Below are positions 53,250 through 63,696 of a stretch of 64,000 nucleotides of DNA, in pieces. Both the position numbers and the translations under genes were made by a program. The notes beneath the pieces are model-generated. The model was not told where the DNA came from, ran no database searches, and saw only the letters and a list, made by a program, of their open reading frames with translations. The first letter of the stretch is position 1. Each line of letters starts with the position of its first letter. Source of the stretch: Bacillus tequilensis KCTC 13622 (GTDB taxonomy: Bacteria > Bacillota > Bacilli > Bacillales > Bacillaceae); the NCBI RefSeq assembly GCF_000507145.1, contig NZ_AYTO01000007.1:186001-250000 (forward strand), read 5' to 3'.

Positions 53250-53987
53250 TTAGTTGATGGTCATAATGGTTGCTGTATAGGATGAGCTGGTGATGTCGCG
53301 CGGATACACGCCTAATCCCCCGTTGCTGTCGATATCAATGCCGGCTTTCAGCAAAAAGGCGGACCACAGGAGTTTTGAACAGTTTTTGGCACCGTCATGG
53401 CCGGTATTTCTGTTATTAACAAAGTTAAACGAGTATGGGTCGCCGACCTTTGATACCGCCCAGTCGGCAGCAGATGTTTTTTGAGATGAAGTAACGTTAA
53501 CTGTCTGCACAAGGGAGTTGTCTTCCACCTCTCTGGCATTATAAGCGATCTGTCTGACACCGTCGCTCGGGACAGATTCAACAATTTTGTCAGAGGCGGA
53601 GTACATGCCGACATGGCCGTGGTTGTAGTAGGCTGTGTAGGAGTTGGTGTAATAGATATTCCCTTTCGCGCTTGTCGGGAGTTTTTTCGTGCCGGACGAG
53701 CCGCCCATGACGGACATGCCGCTTTCCTTAGCGAGCCGGTCTCCCTCCGCTTTATCAGCTGTGATTTCCTTATAGAACTGCTTCAAAATGACGTTTTGCT
53801 TTACGTGCTGCTGTTTGGCGATCTGGCTGGCGGATTTCATGATTTCTTCCGGTGTCGTGCCTGGCTGCAGTGCGGCAATTTCTTCAGCTTCGTTTGTGGT
53901 CTTTACGGCTTTGACGGGAGAAACAAACAGGCCGCCGCAAATTGTAAGCGCTACCATAAACATCGATACCTTTTTCTTCAACTTCAT
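53250..53987 (-). CDS. yycO: YycO, secreted papain-like (NlpC/P60-related, YiiX/YebB type) hydrolase
   Basis: The 245-residue protein has a signal peptide (MKLKKKVSMFMVALTICGGLFVSPVKA) and a circularly permuted papain-like domain. Its His lies in YYNHGHVGMYSASDKIVES and its Cys in GHDGAKNCSKLLWSAFLKAG-type sequence. Such enzymes act on amide or ester bonds of wall or lipid substrates. It precedes yycP in the same operon. Confidence 0.85.
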   Translation of the reverse strand: MKLKKKVSMFMVALTICGGLFVSPVKAVKTTNEAEEIAALQPGTTPEEIMKSASQIAKQQHVKQNVILKQFYKEITADKAEGDRLAKESGMSVMGGSSGTKKLPTSAKGNIYYTNSYTAYYNHGHVGMYSASDKIVESVPSDGVRQIAYNAREVEDNSLVQTVNVTSSQKTSAADWAVSKVGDPYSFNFVNNRNTGHDGAKNCSKLLWSAFLLKAGIDIDSNGGLGVYPRDITSSSYTATIMTIN

Positions 53988-54125
53988 GACATCTCCTCTT
54001 TTCTTGTAAATGTAGGAAAGGTGATTTCCTCACCCACATTATATTAGGAAAATGAGGAAAGTAACTAGGTTATTTACAGAATTTTTAGAAATCATTTACA
54101 GAAAAAAACCTTTACAGGTCCTTTT

Positions 54126-54596
54126 CTAAAGCTTCTTGCTCATCACCACGTCCGTTTCTTGAAATCCGGTTCGCTCATATAACTTCCGCGCCGTCTGATT
54201 ATGGGCAAAGACGTGAAGGGAGATCTTCTGGATTCCCATGCTGCGTGCCGTTTGTTCTAATGCCGCCAATGCCTGCTTTGCGTAGCCTTTGCCGCGGTAT
54301 GGTTCGTATAACCCGAAATCATAAATGAACGCTTCCTGCTGCGGATGCTCCGGCTCAGCGTGAATCCAGAGCCAGCCCACGATGTCCTTTTCATTCAGCG
54401 TGAGGCTCCATAAATGATGGTCGGGTGTTTCCAGCCCTTTCGGAAGCAGATTTGAAAAAGTCTGCTTAGACAAAAGCGGTGCATCTTCAGGCAGCCATGT
54501 CCCCGCCTTTACCTTTTCTTCCGCGTAGTGCTTGGCTGTGTACGTAAGATAAGATCGGAATTCTTCTGTTTGCATGGGAGTCAGCATTATTGTCAT
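54126..54596 (-). CDS. yycN: YycN, GNAT-family N-acetyltransferase
   Basis: The 156-residue protein has a GNAT fold: DIVGWLWIHAEPEHPQQEAFIYDFGL, acetyl-CoA loop YRGKGYAKQALAALE and the C-terminal SLHVFAHNQTARKLYERTGFQETDVVM. Acceptor substrate unknown. A short hairpin with T tract lies at the 3' end (54100-54125). Confidence 0.9.
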   Translation of the reverse strand: MTIMLTPMQTEEFRSYLTYTAKHYAEEKVKAGTWLPEDAPLLSKQTFSNLLPKGLETPDHHLWSLTLNEKDIVGWLWIHAEPEHPQQEAFIYDFGLYEPYRGKGYAKQALAALEQTARSMGIQKISLHVFAHNQTARKLYERTGFQETDVVMSKKL

Positions 54597-54706
54597 ATCA
54601 TCTCTCCTTTATATATTGACTAGAGGATCTTACATAAAATAGAAAGAGGTGTTACTATCAGAATAAACAACTTAGACTAATAAGTCACTAGAGAAGGGAG
54701 TTTCAC

Positions 54707-55804
54707 ATGAATAAAATTGCACCCGCAGAAATCGCTAACATGCTCAACGATTGGTACCTTGCGATCAGGAAACATGAAGCTGAAGAGTCTGCCCGTTTAT
54801 TTGAAGAAGTGAAGCCTTTATTGGGTGACATGGAAGAGGACCAGGAGATTCTTGCTTACTTCTCCTTATTGGAACTGCGACACAAGGTTTTGCTTCACGA
54901 AGCGAGAGGACAAGGTTTTCAGCATGAGGAGCCTTCTCATATGAATGCTACGTCAGACTTGCTGAAATATTACTTTTTTCTGTTTGAGGGCATGTATGAA
55001 GCCTATAACAATAATTACGACATTGCCATTGGGCTGTATAAAGAGGCTGAGCAGTATCTCAGCAACATTCCCGATCCGATTGAGAAAGCCGAATTTCACC
55101 TGAAGGTCGGAAAGCTCTATTATAAGCTGGGACAAAATATTGTGTCCCTCAATCATACACGGCTGGCGGTCAAAACGTTCAGGGAAGAGAGCGATTATAA
55201 AAAGAAACTGGCCTCGGCGCTGATCACCATGTCAGGCAATTTTACCGAGATGGGCCAGTTTGAAGAAGCCGAAACACACTTGGAGGAAGCGATTCGGATC
55301 ACGAGAGAATTAGAGGATCATTTCTTTGAAGCCCAGCTTTTGCATAACTTCGGACTTCTCCATGCACAAAGCGGCAAGTCAGAAGAAGCGATCTCCACTT
55401 TAGAAGCGGCCCTGCAGAACGAAGACTACGCCCGCTCCGCCTATTACTATCATTCTGTCTACTTGCTGATACGAGAGCTGTTTAAGGTCAACAAGAAAGA
55501 ACGGGCGCTCACTTACTACCACGAAGTGAAGGAAAAATTGACTGCAAAGCCGAATAGAGTATGCGAGGCTAAAATAGACATTTTATATGCCCTTTATGCA
55601 AAAGGAGGTCATGCGGAAACGTTTCACTTATGCAAACAACATATGGATGACTTGTTGTCCGAGAAAGAGTATGACAGTGTAAGAGAACTTTCCATTTTGG
55701 CTGGCGAAAGGTATAGGGAGTATGAGCTTTACAAAGAAGCGGCCCACTTTTTTTATGAAGCCTTACAAATTGAAGAACTCATCAAACGAACGGAGGTTAT
55801 CTAA
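54707..55804 (+). CDS. rapG: RapG, aspartate-phosphatase-family regulator
   Basis: The 365-residue Rap protein has an N-terminal three-helix bundle (IAPAEIANMLNDWYLAIRKHEAEE) followed by about six TPR repeats (for example ALITMSGNFTEMGQFEEAETHLEEAIRI). B. subtilis RapG inhibits DNA binding of DegU and is antagonised by the PhrG pentapeptide. Start ATG 54707 follows GAAGGGAG. The stop codon is directly adjacent to the phrG start. Confidence 0.95.
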   Translation: MNKIAPAEIANMLNDWYLAIRKHEAEESARLFEEVKPLLGDMEEDQEILAYFSLLELRHKVLLHEARGQGFQHEEPSHMNATSDLLKYYFFLFEGMYEAYNNNYDIAIGLYKEAEQYLSNIPDPIEKAEFHLKVGKLYYKLGQNIVSLNHTRLAVKTFREESDYKKKLASALITMSGNFTEMGQFEEAETHLEEAIRITRELEDHFFEAQLLHNFGLLHAQSGKSEEAISTLEAALQNEDYARSAYYYHSVYLLIRELFKVNKKERALTYYHEVKEKLTAKPNRVCEAKIDILYALYAKGGHAETFHLCKQHMDDLLSEKEYDSVRELSILAGERYREYELYKEAAHFFYEALQIEELIKRTEVI

Positions 55805-55921
55805 ATGAAAAAATTTCTGATTGGCGCAGGCGTCGCAGCGGTGATTTTATCTGGGTGGTTTATTGCAGACCATCAAGCCCATTCACAGGATATGAAAGTC
55901 GCTGAGAAAATGATTGGATAA
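55805..55921 (+). CDS. phrG: PhrG, signalling peptide precursor
   Basis: 38 codons beginning immediately after the rapG stop: MKKFLIGAGVAAVILSGWFIADHQAH... ending EKMIG. The N-terminal hydrophobic stretch is an export signal and the last five residues form the mature peptide that re-enters the cell and inhibits RapG. An SD (ACGGAGG) lies inside the end of rapG. Confidence 0.93.
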   Translation: MKKFLIGAGVAAVILSGWFIADHQAHSQDMKVAEKMIG

Positions 55922-55927
55922 ACGGAA

Positions 55928-55955
55928 AAACCCCCGCGGGATGCGGGGGTTTTCT
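55928..55955. terminator. Terminator between phrG and rocF
   Basis: AAAACCCCCGC and GCGGGGGTTTT arms with loop GGGAT. Confidence 0.9.
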
Positions 55956-55957
55956 GA

Positions 55958-56848
55958 TTAAAGCAATTTTTTCCCTAGCAGGGATTCCACGAGCTCTACG
56001 GCTGTTTTTCCGGTTTTGTTTTTGTGATCAAGGATCGGGTTGACCTCAACGAATTCAGCTGAGGTGATGATGCCTGCGTCATACAGCATTTCCATAGCCA
56101 GATGGCTCTCCCGGTAGCTGATGCCGCCGACGACAGGGGTTCCGACACCCGGTGCGTCGTTCGGATCAAGCCCGTCCAAATCAAGGCTCAGATGGACCCC
56201 GTCACATGCTGATAAATAATCAAGGGTTTCTTCCATCACTTTTGTCATGCCGAGACGGTCGATTTCGTGCATCGTGTACACCTTCATGCCGCTTTCCTTA
56301 ATGTACTTGCGCTCCCCTTCATCAAGAGACCGGGCGCCGATGATGACGACGTTTTGCGGCTTGATTTTAGGTGCATAGCCTTCAAGGTTCACCAGCGACT
56401 CGTGGCCAATGCCGAGGCTGACGGCAAGCGGCATGCCGTGGATATTGCCTGATGGCGAGGTTTCAAGTGTATTCAAGTCGCCGTGCGCGTCATACCAGAT
56501 GACGCCGAGATTATCGTAATGCTTCGCTGTGCCTGCCAGCGTGCCGATCGCAATACTGTGGTCACCGCCCAGAACAAGCGGGAATTTTTTCTCTTCGATG
56601 ACTTTGTTGACCTTTTGAGCGAGTTTTTCATTTCCTGACAAAACGGAATTCAGGTTTTTCAGTTCCTCGTCATTGTTGATCTTTTCGCGGTTGATCGGAA
56701 TGTCACCGAGATCTTCAACCGTATACCCCATATCTGACAGCCTCTCGATCAGATGGGCGTACCGGATGGCACTCGGGCCCATGTCCACACCGCGTCGTGC
56801 TTGTCCTAAATCCATTGGCATTCCAATAACCGAAATCGTTTTATCCAT
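55958..56848 (-). CDS. rocF: RocF, arginase
   Basis: The 296-residue ureohydrolase starts MDKTISVIGMPMDLGQARRGVDMGPSAIRYA at 56846-56848 (GAGGTGG SD). The manganese ligand motifs are LVLGGDHSIAIG, VIWYDAHGDLNT and LSLDLDGLDPNDAPG. It converts arginine to ornithine and urea and is third in the rocDEF operon. Confidence 0.97.
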   Translation of the reverse strand: MDKTISVIGMPMDLGQARRGVDMGPSAIRYAHLIERLSDMGYTVEDLGDIPINREKINNDEELKNLNSVLSGNEKLAQKVNKVIEEKKFPLVLGGDHSIAIGTLAGTAKHYDNLGVIWYDAHGDLNTLETSPSGNIHGMPLAVSLGIGHESLVNLEGYAPKIKPQNVVIIGARSLDEGERKYIKESGMKVYTMHEIDRLGMTKVMEETLDYLSACDGVHLSLDLDGLDPNDAPGVGTPVVGGISYRESHLAMEMLYDAGIITSAEFVEVNPILDHKNKTGKTAVELVESLLGKKLL

Positions 56849-56921
56849 CTGTGATTCCACCTCAACATATAAGATAATGTCCTATGCGGGTTATAACAAA
56901 GATGACTTGCGGACAGCGTTT

Positions 56922-58325
56922 TTAAAGCTCTAGCTGACGATTTGTCTGCTGGCGTTTTTTAATGACAACATGATAAATAATGTAGCAAATGACCATAAAC
57001 GGTATGCCGCAATAAAGCGCGATACGCTGCTTCGGATCGAACGCAAGGCTGACGAGAACCACTGTATTTAATGTCAGGCCGAGAACCGGAAGCACCGGAT
57101 ACAGAGGTGTTTTGAATTTCAAATCTTCTGTCTTGCCGCCTTCACGGATATATTTGCGTCTGAACATGATTTGGGAAAGCGAAATCGTAATCCAGCCGAC
57201 CTGCGCGCTCATGCCCGCCAATGATAACAGCACCATATATACGGTTTCTTCCGCTGCCACTTTTGATAAAAGCGACAGGCAGGCGACGGCCATCGTTATG
57301 ATTAACGCGTTCAGCGGTACACCCCGTTGATTGGTTTTACCGAGTGCTTTGAAGGCCTGGCCTTCCTTCGCCATCGCGTACAGGATACGCGTCGATGCGT
57401 ATAAGCCTGAATTCGCAACGGATAACAGCGCAATTAAAATGACAAAGTTCATGATATCTCCGGCATACGGGATTCCAATTTGCTCAAATACGGCAACAAA
57501 CGGACTTTTCACGACACCCGCTTGTTTCCACGGGATCATGCCGGCAATGACAATGATGGAAAGAACAAAGAAGACAAGCGTTCTCCACACCGTTTGTTTG
57601 ATGGACCGCGGAATCGTTTTTTCAGGATCTTCACTTTCTCCCGCTGCAACCCCGATCAGCTCAGTTCCCTGGAACGCAAAGTTCACGGTAATCATCGTAA
57701 TCAGCATTGCCTTTATACCGTTCGGAAATAACCCATCTTCATAAAAATGTGTCAGAAACGGCGCATGCTCTCCGCCTTTCAGGTTAATCAGGCCAAACAT
57801 AGCGGCTCCGCCGAGAATAATAAATAAAAGGATAATCAAAATTTTAATGCCGGAAAACCAGAATTCGGATTCTGCAAAGGCTTTTGTGGTGAGCGCATTT
57901 AGCATAAACATCAGTGCCGCAAATACCAGACACCAAATCCACACGTCTACGTGCGGAAACCAGCGCTGCATCAGCTGTCCTGCTGATAAAAATTCAATGG
58001 CGCATGTAACCGCCCAGCCAAGCCAGTACAGCCAGCCAAACGCAAACCCGAAGGCTGGACTGACAAATTTTGTCGCATAGGTCTGGAAGGACCCCGACAC
58101 AGGAAAGGCGACTGCCAGCTCTCCTAAACAGAGCATCGTCAAAAACATGATAAAGCCGCCCACTAAATAAGACAGAACCGCTCCGAGCGGCCCCGCTTGG
58201 TTTATAGTAAATCCGGTTCCAAGGAAGAAACCGGTTCCGATCACTCCGCCCAATGAAATCATAAACAAATGACGTGATTTCATTGTCCGCTGGAGCTGAT
58301 TTCCGTTATCTTGGTTTGTATTCAC
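56922..58325 (-). CDS. rocE: RocE, arginine/ornithine permease
   Basis: The 467-residue amino acid permease has 12 membrane helices and the APC family start MKSRHLFMISLGGVIGTGFFLGTGFTINQAGPLGA, with GTELIGVAAGESEDPEKTIPR in the middle. Start GTG 58323-58325 has AGGGGTG upstream and gives the family length; the frame remains open further upstream without a start of quality. It imports arginine for the Roc pathway. Confidence 0.95.
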   Translation of the reverse strand: MNTNQDNGNQLQRTMKSRHLFMISLGGVIGTGFFLGTGFTINQAGPLGAVLSYLVGGFIMFLTMLCLGELAVAFPVSGSFQTYATKFVSPAFGFAFGWLYWLGWAVTCAIEFLSAGQLMQRWFPHVDVWIWCLVFAALMFMLNALTTKAFAESEFWFSGIKILIILLFIILGGAAMFGLINLKGGEHAPFLTHFYEDGLFPNGIKAMLITMITVNFAFQGTELIGVAAGESEDPEKTIPRSIKQTVWRTLVFFVLSIIVIAGMIPWKQAGVVKSPFVAVFEQIGIPYAGDIMNFVILIALLSVANSGLYASTRILYAMAKEGQAFKALGKTNQRGVPLNALIITMAVACLSLLSKVAAEETVYMVLLSLAGMSAQVGWITISLSQIMFRRKYIREGGKTEDLKFKTPLYPVLPVLGLTLNTVVLVSLAFDPKQRIALYCGIPFMVICYIIYHVVIKKRQQTNRQLEL

Positions 58326-58548
58326 ATTCTGCACCCCTTCAGCAACTTGTATTGGATCTAAGCTGGAACATCTGCATGGTGCGTATCCCAGTTTGCTGTC
58401 CAAAGAGTCTCTATCTATTTAATATAAAATTCATTTCTTCTCATAAAGATACATTATACTAAAATACTGTAGCTGAGCAAATAGGGAGTGCTGATTTTTT
58501 TGTTGTAAATTTATACAAACAAAGTGAATATCCCGCCATGGTGGGGGT

Positions 58549-59754
58549 TTAGGCGTTTTGCAGCACCTGCTTAATTTTCTCTATCGCCCAATCCAAATCC
58601 TTTTTGGAAATGATTAATGGCGGTGCAAAACGAATGACTGTATCATGCGTTTCCTTGCATAAAAGCCCTTCTTCCTTCAAGCGCTCACAATACGGACGCG
58701 CGGCTTCCGTCAATTCCACACCGATAAACAGCCCTCTGCCGCGGACTTCTTTAATGACAGGGTTATCAATGCTCTCAAGCTCGCTTTTAAAGTATTCACC
58801 AAGCTCAAGAGAACGATCCGCCAGCTTTTCATCCTCCAGCACTTCCAATGAGGCGATAGACACTGCACACGCAAGCGGATTTCCGCCAAATGTGGAGCCG
58901 TGTGATCCCGGGTTAAACACGCCTAAGATCTCGCGGTCCGCCGCAATGCATGAAATCGGGAACACACCGCCGCCAAGCGCTTTGCCCAAGATATACATAT
59001 CCGGAACGATGCCGTCCCAGTCACAGGCGAACGTCTTGCCTGTACGTCCAAGACCCGTCTGAATTTCATCCGCAATAAACAGGACATTCTCTTCCTTACA
59101 AATGGCTGCCGCTTCCTGCAAAAACCCTTCAGGCGGAATCACAATACCAGCTTCCCCTTGAATCGGTTCAAACAAGAATGCCGCTGTGTTCAGCGTAATG
59201 GCCCGCCGAAGCGCTTCCGCATCTCCGTATGGGATTAATTTGATTCCCGGCAGCATCGGGCCGAACCCCCGTTTATATTCCTCTTCAGAAGAAAGAGATA
59301 CCGCCAGCATTGTCCGTCCGTGGAAATTCCCGACACATGCAATGATTTCCGCTTGGTTTTCTGCTACGCCCTTCACTTCATAAGCCCAGCGTCTTGCCGC
59401 TTTCACCGCGGATTCCACCGCTTCTGCACCTGTATTCATTGGCAGAATCATCTCTTTGCCTGTGAGCTTAGCTGTTTTTTCGTAAAACGGTCCCAGCTGA
59501 TCGTTGTGAAACGCACGTGACGTGAGGGTGATTTTATCAGCCTGATCCTTCAACGCCTGAATGATTTTCGGGTGTCTGTGACCTTGGTTTACCGCAGAAT
59601 AAGCACTCAGCATATCCATATATTCATTGCCTTCCGGGTCCTTTACCCAAGCACCCAGCGCTTCAGAAATGACAATCGGGAGCGGATGATAATTATTGGC
59701 TCCGTAATGAGACGTCTGATCAATAATTTTTTCGGATTTCGATAAAGCTGGCAT
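58549..59754 (-). CDS. rocD: RocD, ornithine aminotransferase
   Basis: The 401-residue PLP enzyme has [45 protein letters not shown] and the PLP Lys in [17 protein letters not shown], typical of class III aminotransferases. Start ATG 59752-59754 follows AAGGGGGAAT. It makes glutamate-5-semialdehyde from ornithine and is the first gene of rocDEF. Confidence 0.97.
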   Translation of the reverse strand: MPALSKSEKIIDQTSHYGANNYHPLPIVISEALGAWVKDPEGNEYMDMLSAYSAVNQGHRHPKIIQALKDQADKITLTSRAFHNDQLGPFYEKTAKLTGKEMILPMNTGAEAVESAVKAARRWAYEVKGVAENQAEIIACVGNFHGRTMLAVSLSSEEEYKRGFGPMLPGIKLIPYGDAEALRRAITLNTAAFLFEPIQGEAGIVIPPEGFLQEAAAICKEENVLFIADEIQTGLGRTGKTFACDWDGIVPDMYILGKALGGGVFPISCIAADREILGVFNPGSHGSTFGGNPLACAVSIASLEVLEDEKLADRSLELGEYFKSELESIDNPVIKEVRGRGLFIGVELTEAARPYCERLKEEGLLCKETHDTVIRFAPPLIISKKDLDWAIEKIKQVLQNA

Positions 59755-59811
59755 ATTTGAATTCCCCCTTGTATTCTGTTTCAACATGTTATCCTGCTTT
59801 CCCTTTTATAA

Positions 59812-59829
59812 ATGCAAGTTCTGTGCCAA
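59812..59829 (-). promoter_or_regulatory. Sigma-L (-12/-24) promoter of rocDEF
   Basis: On the minus strand TTTGGCACAGAACTTGCAT has GG at -24 and GC at -12 with correct spacing (TGGCAC-N5-TTGCA). Sigma-L dependence of rocDEF with activator RocR is established. Confidence 0.92.
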
Positions 59830-59867
59830 ATCAAGATTTCGTGTGTTTTCTACAATTTCGAGGACAA

Positions 59868-59928
59868 TGTGCAAAAATATTCTGATATTTCATGCAAGAA
59901 TTTTAGTGAGAGCGCAAAATTCTTTTGC
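59868..59928. promoter_or_regulatory. RocR/upstream activating sequences between rocD and rocR
   Basis: GCAAAATTCTTTTGC (59914-59928) is a perfect inverted repeat of GCAAAA around a 3-base centre. A looser copy (TGCAAAAATATT ... ATTTCATGCA) lies at about 59870-59896. They sit 40-115 bp upstream of the -24 box, as expected for RocR UAS elements, and may also autoregulate rocR. Confidence 0.75.
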
Positions 59929-59994
59929 ATATCCTCTCCCTTCTTTTATAAAATAGAGGCAATATTAAGAAAATAATTGAGGGAGGTTTATACA

Positions 59995-61380
59995 GTGATC
60001 AAGGACAGCGAATTCCTCACATTGGTTTTTCAGAGCATTTTAGACGAAATCGATGTTGGCCTGCACGTGGTAGACGAGCATGGAAACACGATCGTTTATA
60101 ACAATAAAATGATGCATATTGAAGATATGGAGAAGCATGACGTCCTGAATAAAAACCTGATGGATGTGTTTATGTTTTCTAAACAGCAGGACAGCACCCT
60201 GGTACAGGCCCTTCAGGAAGGCAAAACGATTAAAAATGTGAAGCAGAGCTACTTCAATAATAAAGGCCAGGAAATTACGACGGTCAATCATACATATCCC
60301 ATCGTCCAAAACGGCAAAATCAGAGGCGCTGTTGAAATTGCCAAGGATGTGACCAAGCTCGAACGGCTGATCAGAGAAAATATGAACAAAAAAGGCAGCA
60401 CAACCTATACGTTTGACAGCATTCTCGGCACCAGCCCGATCATTCAAGATGTCATCGAAAACGCCAAGCGGGCAACCCGTACGTCATCGTCTGTGCTTCT
60501 CGCAGGCGAAACCGGCACAGGAAAAGAGCTGTTCGCACAAAGTATTCATAATGGCAGCGACCGCTCAGGCGGCCCGTTTATCTCGCAAAACTGCGCGGCG
60601 CTGCCAGACAGCCTTGTGGAAAGCATATTGTTCGGAACGAAAAAAGGCGCGTTTACCGGCGCTGTTGACCAGCCAGGCCTGTTCGAACAAGCCCATGGCG
60701 GCACACTGCTGTTAGATGAAATCAACTCGCTGAACCTCAGCCTTCAGGCGAAGCTGCTGCGCGCCCTTCAAGAACGGAAAATCAGGCGCATCGGTTCGAC
60801 AAAAGATACACCGATTGACGTGCGGATTATTGCGACGATGAACGAAGACCCGATTGATGCGATTGCGGGCGAACGGATGCGGAAAGACTTGTATTACAGG
60901 CTGAGCGTCGTGACACTGATCATCCCGCCGCTACGGGAGCGAAAGGAAGACATTTTGCTTCTCGCGTCCGAGTTTATCCAGAAAAATAACCATCTGTTTC
61001 AAATGAATGTCGAACACATCAGCGAAGACGTGAAGCAATTTTTCCTATCCTACGACTGGCCGGGAAATATACGTGAGCTTGAGCATACGATCGAAGGCGC
61101 CATGAATTTCATGACGGACGAGCAAACGATTACAGCTTCCCACCTGCCCTATCAATATCGCATGAAAATCAAGCCGGCTGACATCCCAGAGCCGGAAGCA
61201 CCAGGACACCAGCCAGCCCCGGACTTAAAAGAAAAAATGGAGAGTTTCGAAAAATATGTGATTGAGAATGTGTTAAGAAAACACAGCCATAACATCTCGA
61301 AAACCGCTCAGGAGCTTGGCATCAGCAGACAAAGCCTTCAATATCGGCTGAAGAAATTTTTTCACCCGCCGGCCGAGTAG
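59995..61380 (+). CDS. rocR: RocR, sigma-54-type activator of arginine catabolism
   Basis: The 461-residue NtrC-family activator starts at GTG 59995 behind GAGGGAGG. It has a PAS-like sensor (about residues 10-120), an AAA+ domain with GETGTGKE, GTKKGAFTGA (the sigma-54-contacting loop), LLLDEINSLNL and RKDLYYRLSV, and a Fis-type helix-turn-helix at the end (NISKTAQELGISRQSLQYRLKK). It is induced by ornithine/citrulline and drives rocABC and rocDEF. Confidence 0.96.
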   Translation: MIKDSEFLTLVFQSILDEIDVGLHVVDEHGNTIVYNNKMMHIEDMEKHDVLNKNLMDVFMFSKQQDSTLVQALQEGKTIKNVKQSYFNNKGQEITTVNHTYPIVQNGKIRGAVEIAKDVTKLERLIRENMNKKGSTTYTFDSILGTSPIIQDVIENAKRATRTSSSVLLAGETGTGKELFAQSIHNGSDRSGGPFISQNCAALPDSLVESILFGTKKGAFTGAVDQPGLFEQAHGGTLLLDEINSLNLSLQAKLLRALQERKIRRIGSTKDTPIDVRIIATMNEDPIDAIAGERMRKDLYYRLSVVTLIIPPLRERKEDILLLASEFIQKNNHLFQMNVEHISEDVKQFFLSYDWPGNIRELEHTIEGAMNFMTDEQTITASHLPYQYRMKIKPADIPEPEAPGHQPAPDLKEKMESFEKYVIENVLRKHSHNISKTAQELGISRQSLQYRLKKFFHPPAE

Positions 61381-61564
61381 CAGCCCTATTCCGGCGAAGG
61401 AAGATGGAATCTGCCTGTACATTATTACCACCACAGCCAGCAGCCATGCCTAACAGCAGCCATTTCCTGCTGTTTCACGTGTAACACTCATCTTTTATTT
61501 TTCTTCATATTCGATATATCCTTTTCAACATGAATGCGCATGACCCTCGTTCAGTTTTTTGCAT

Positions 61565-61600
61565 AAAAAAACAGTCTGGCAACGGTGCCAGACTGTTTTT
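61565..61600. terminator. Terminator between rocR and htrC
   Basis: AAACAGTCTGGCA and TGCCAGACTGTTT arms with loop ACGG and A/T tracts on both sides. Confidence 0.9.
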
Positions 61601-61601
61601 G

Positions 61602-62801
61602 TTAACTTCCTAACTGGTCTGCGGAGGACAGCTTGATGGTAGCGGATTTTTCTTTTCCGCCGCGGTAAAACTTCACCTTCACCCGGTCACCGACTTTTTT
61701 CTGATAAAGCCGTTTCCGCAGGTCAACAATATCACTTACTTTGTGCCCGTCAAACTCCGTGATGACATCCAGTTCTTTCAGCCCTGCTTTTCCGGCAGGT
61801 GAAAAGGCGTCTACACCCATCACAACCGCTCCATTGGTGACATTCTTAGGAAGCTTCAATGTTTCATCCCAATGATAGCTTGCAATGTCGCTTAGCGATT
61901 TCATCTCAATGCCAAGGAACGGGCGTTTGACTTTGCCGTATTTCTCTAAATCCTCTATCACAGGGATTACAAGCTTTGAAGGAATCGACAGGCCAATTCC
62001 TTCAACCGCCGACTCGGCAATTTTCATTGAATTGATGCCAATGACTTTCCCGTCCAAATTTAACAAAGCGCCGCCGCTGTTTCCAGGGTTAATGGCCGCA
62101 TCTGTTTGGAGAACCTCTGCATTCCAGTCAGGCTGTCCATCGTCGTTCGAATCGACCGGAATTGCCCTCTCCGTACCCGAGATGACGCCTTGTGTGACAG
62201 AGCCCGCAAACTCAAGGCCTAACGGGTTCCCGATTGCGATAACCGGCTCACCGGATTTGACTTTATCTGAATTTCCAAAGTCTGCGACGGCTTTTATCTT
62301 GTCGCTTTTCACACGTAAAACGGCAAGATCCATCAGCTGGTCGCTGCCGACAAGTTTAGCCGATACACGTGAGCCGTCTTTCAGGCTGATTTCAATTTGC
62401 GAAGCACCCTCAATGACATGATGGTTGGTCACGACATAAGCGGAGTTGTCATTTTTCTTATAAATGACGCCGGAGCCGCTCCCAGCCTCGCCGCTCTCTC
62501 CCCAAATATCTGTTTTTTGGATGTTCACAACCCCGACAACGGCCGGCGAGACATTGCTGACAATCTTGGTGACTGCATTATTGACACTGACATTCACCGT
62601 CCGGATTGATTCCCGGCCATTGTTCTGCCGCTGATCCAGGGCGCCCGTATCTAACCCTTCATTTGAAAGATACGGCATGATAAACGCCATTAATATGGCA
62701 CCGACAATCACACCAATCAGACTAGAAAGAAAATATCCTTTTTTGCTTCTTTTTGGCTGTTCAGGAGCAGTATGTTCTTCCTCACGATCGTAATCCACCA
62801 T
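61602..62801 (-). CDS. htrC: HtrC (YyxA), membrane-anchored serine protease of the HtrA family
   Basis: The 399-residue protein has a cytosolic N-terminus, one membrane helix ([19 protein letters not shown]), a trypsin-like domain with His ([10 protein letters not shown]), Asp (LMDLAVLRV) and Ser ([13 protein letters not shown]), then a C-terminal PDZ domain (FLGIEMKSL...[16 protein letters not shown]). It is an extracytoplasmic quality-control protease, third HtrA paralogue of B. subtilis, downstream of the walRKHIJ genes. Confidence 0.95.
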   Translation of the reverse strand: MVDYDREEEHTAPEQPKRSKKGYFLSSLIGVIVGAILMAFIMPYLSNEGLDTGALDQRQNNGRESIRTVNVSVNNAVTKIVSNVSPAVVGVVNIQKTDIWGESGEAGSGSGVIYKKNDNSAYVVTNHHVIEGASQIEISLKDGSRVSAKLVGSDQLMDLAVLRVKSDKIKAVADFGNSDKVKSGEPVIAIGNPLGLEFAGSVTQGVISGTERAIPVDSNDDGQPDWNAEVLQTDAAINPGNSGGALLNLDGKVIGINSMKIAESAVEGIGLSIPSKLVIPVIEDLEKYGKVKRPFLGIEMKSLSDIASYHWDETLKLPKNVTNGAVVMGVDAFSPAGKAGLKELDVITEFDGHKVSDIVDLRKRLYQKKVGDRVKVKFYRGGKEKSATIKLSSADQLGS

Positions 62802-62882
62802 ATTCCATCCTTTCCAAGAACGTTAATATGGTTATATTGTGGGTTAGAAGCTCCTATAATAGTCATCATTTATATAGAAAAA

Positions 62883-63677
62883 TTATACAGCGCAAAGCGG
62901 AGTAGCCTTCTTCGGATCGGTGTCATACAACTCAAATGTCTCACCCGTCACAAATCCTTTAGACGCCAATGTCTGCTGTACAGACATTCTCGCCAGCTCC
63001 TTCATGTTGTTGTCCTGGCTCAAATGCGCAAGGTAAATACGTGACGTCTCGTCGCCAATGACATCTGTCATCGCCAAGGCGGCATCTTCATTTGAAACGT
63101 GCCCGACGTCACTTAAAATCCGCCGCTTAATGCTCCATGGATATCTTCCCATTTGCAGCATGCCGACATCGTGATTGCTTTCAAACACAAACACATTCGC
63201 TGAGCGGATAATCCCTTTCATCCGATCGCTGACGTATCCCGTATCTGTCATTAATGCGAGCTTTCGGCCATTATAATGGAACACATAAAACATCGGCTGC
63301 GCCGCGTCGTGGGAAACGCCGAACGATTCGACATCAAGTCCGCCGAACGACTTGACCGTCTCCATCGGAAACACAAACTTTTGATCGGTGTCTATTTTGC
63401 CGATCTGATTCTCCATCGCTTTCCATGTTTTCTCATTCGCATAGATCGGAAGCTTGTACTTTCTGGCGACCACGCCGAGCCCCTTGATATGGTCACTATG
63501 CTCATGCGTGACAAAAATGCCGTCTACCTGATCCAGTTTACGCCCGATCTGCGCCATCAGCCCATCCATGGCTTTCCCGCTCAAACCGGCGTCCACTAAA
63601 AATGCGTGATCCTCTGTTTCGAGGTAAAACGCATTTCCCGTACTCCCGCTCGCAAGTACGCTAAATTGCAAGCCCAT
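62883..63677 (-). CDS. walJ: WalJ (YycJ), metallo-beta-lactamase-fold phosphodiesterase/nuclease
   Basis: The 264-residue protein starts [20 protein letters not shown] at 63675-63677. The metal motif [13 protein letters not shown], the later SHDAAQP and [10 protein letters not shown] mark a beta-lactamase-fold enzyme related to RNase Z/exonucleases. It belongs to the essential walRKHIJ operon controlling cell wall metabolism and is linked to coordination of replication and division. Confidence 0.95.
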   Translation of the reverse strand: MGLQFSVLASGSTGNAFYLETEDHAFLVDAGLSGKAMDGLMAQIGRKLDQVDGIFVTHEHSDHIKGLGVVARKYKLPIYANEKTWKAMENQIGKIDTDQKFVFPMETVKSFGGLDVESFGVSHDAAQPMFYVFHYNGRKLALMTDTGYVSDRMKGIIRSANVFVFESNHDVGMLQMGRYPWSIKRRILSDVGHVSNEDAALAMTDVIGDETSRIYLAHLSQDNNMKELARMSVQQTLASKGFVTGETFELYDTDPKKATPLCAV

Positions 63678-63696
63678 GTGTCTCACTCCATTATTT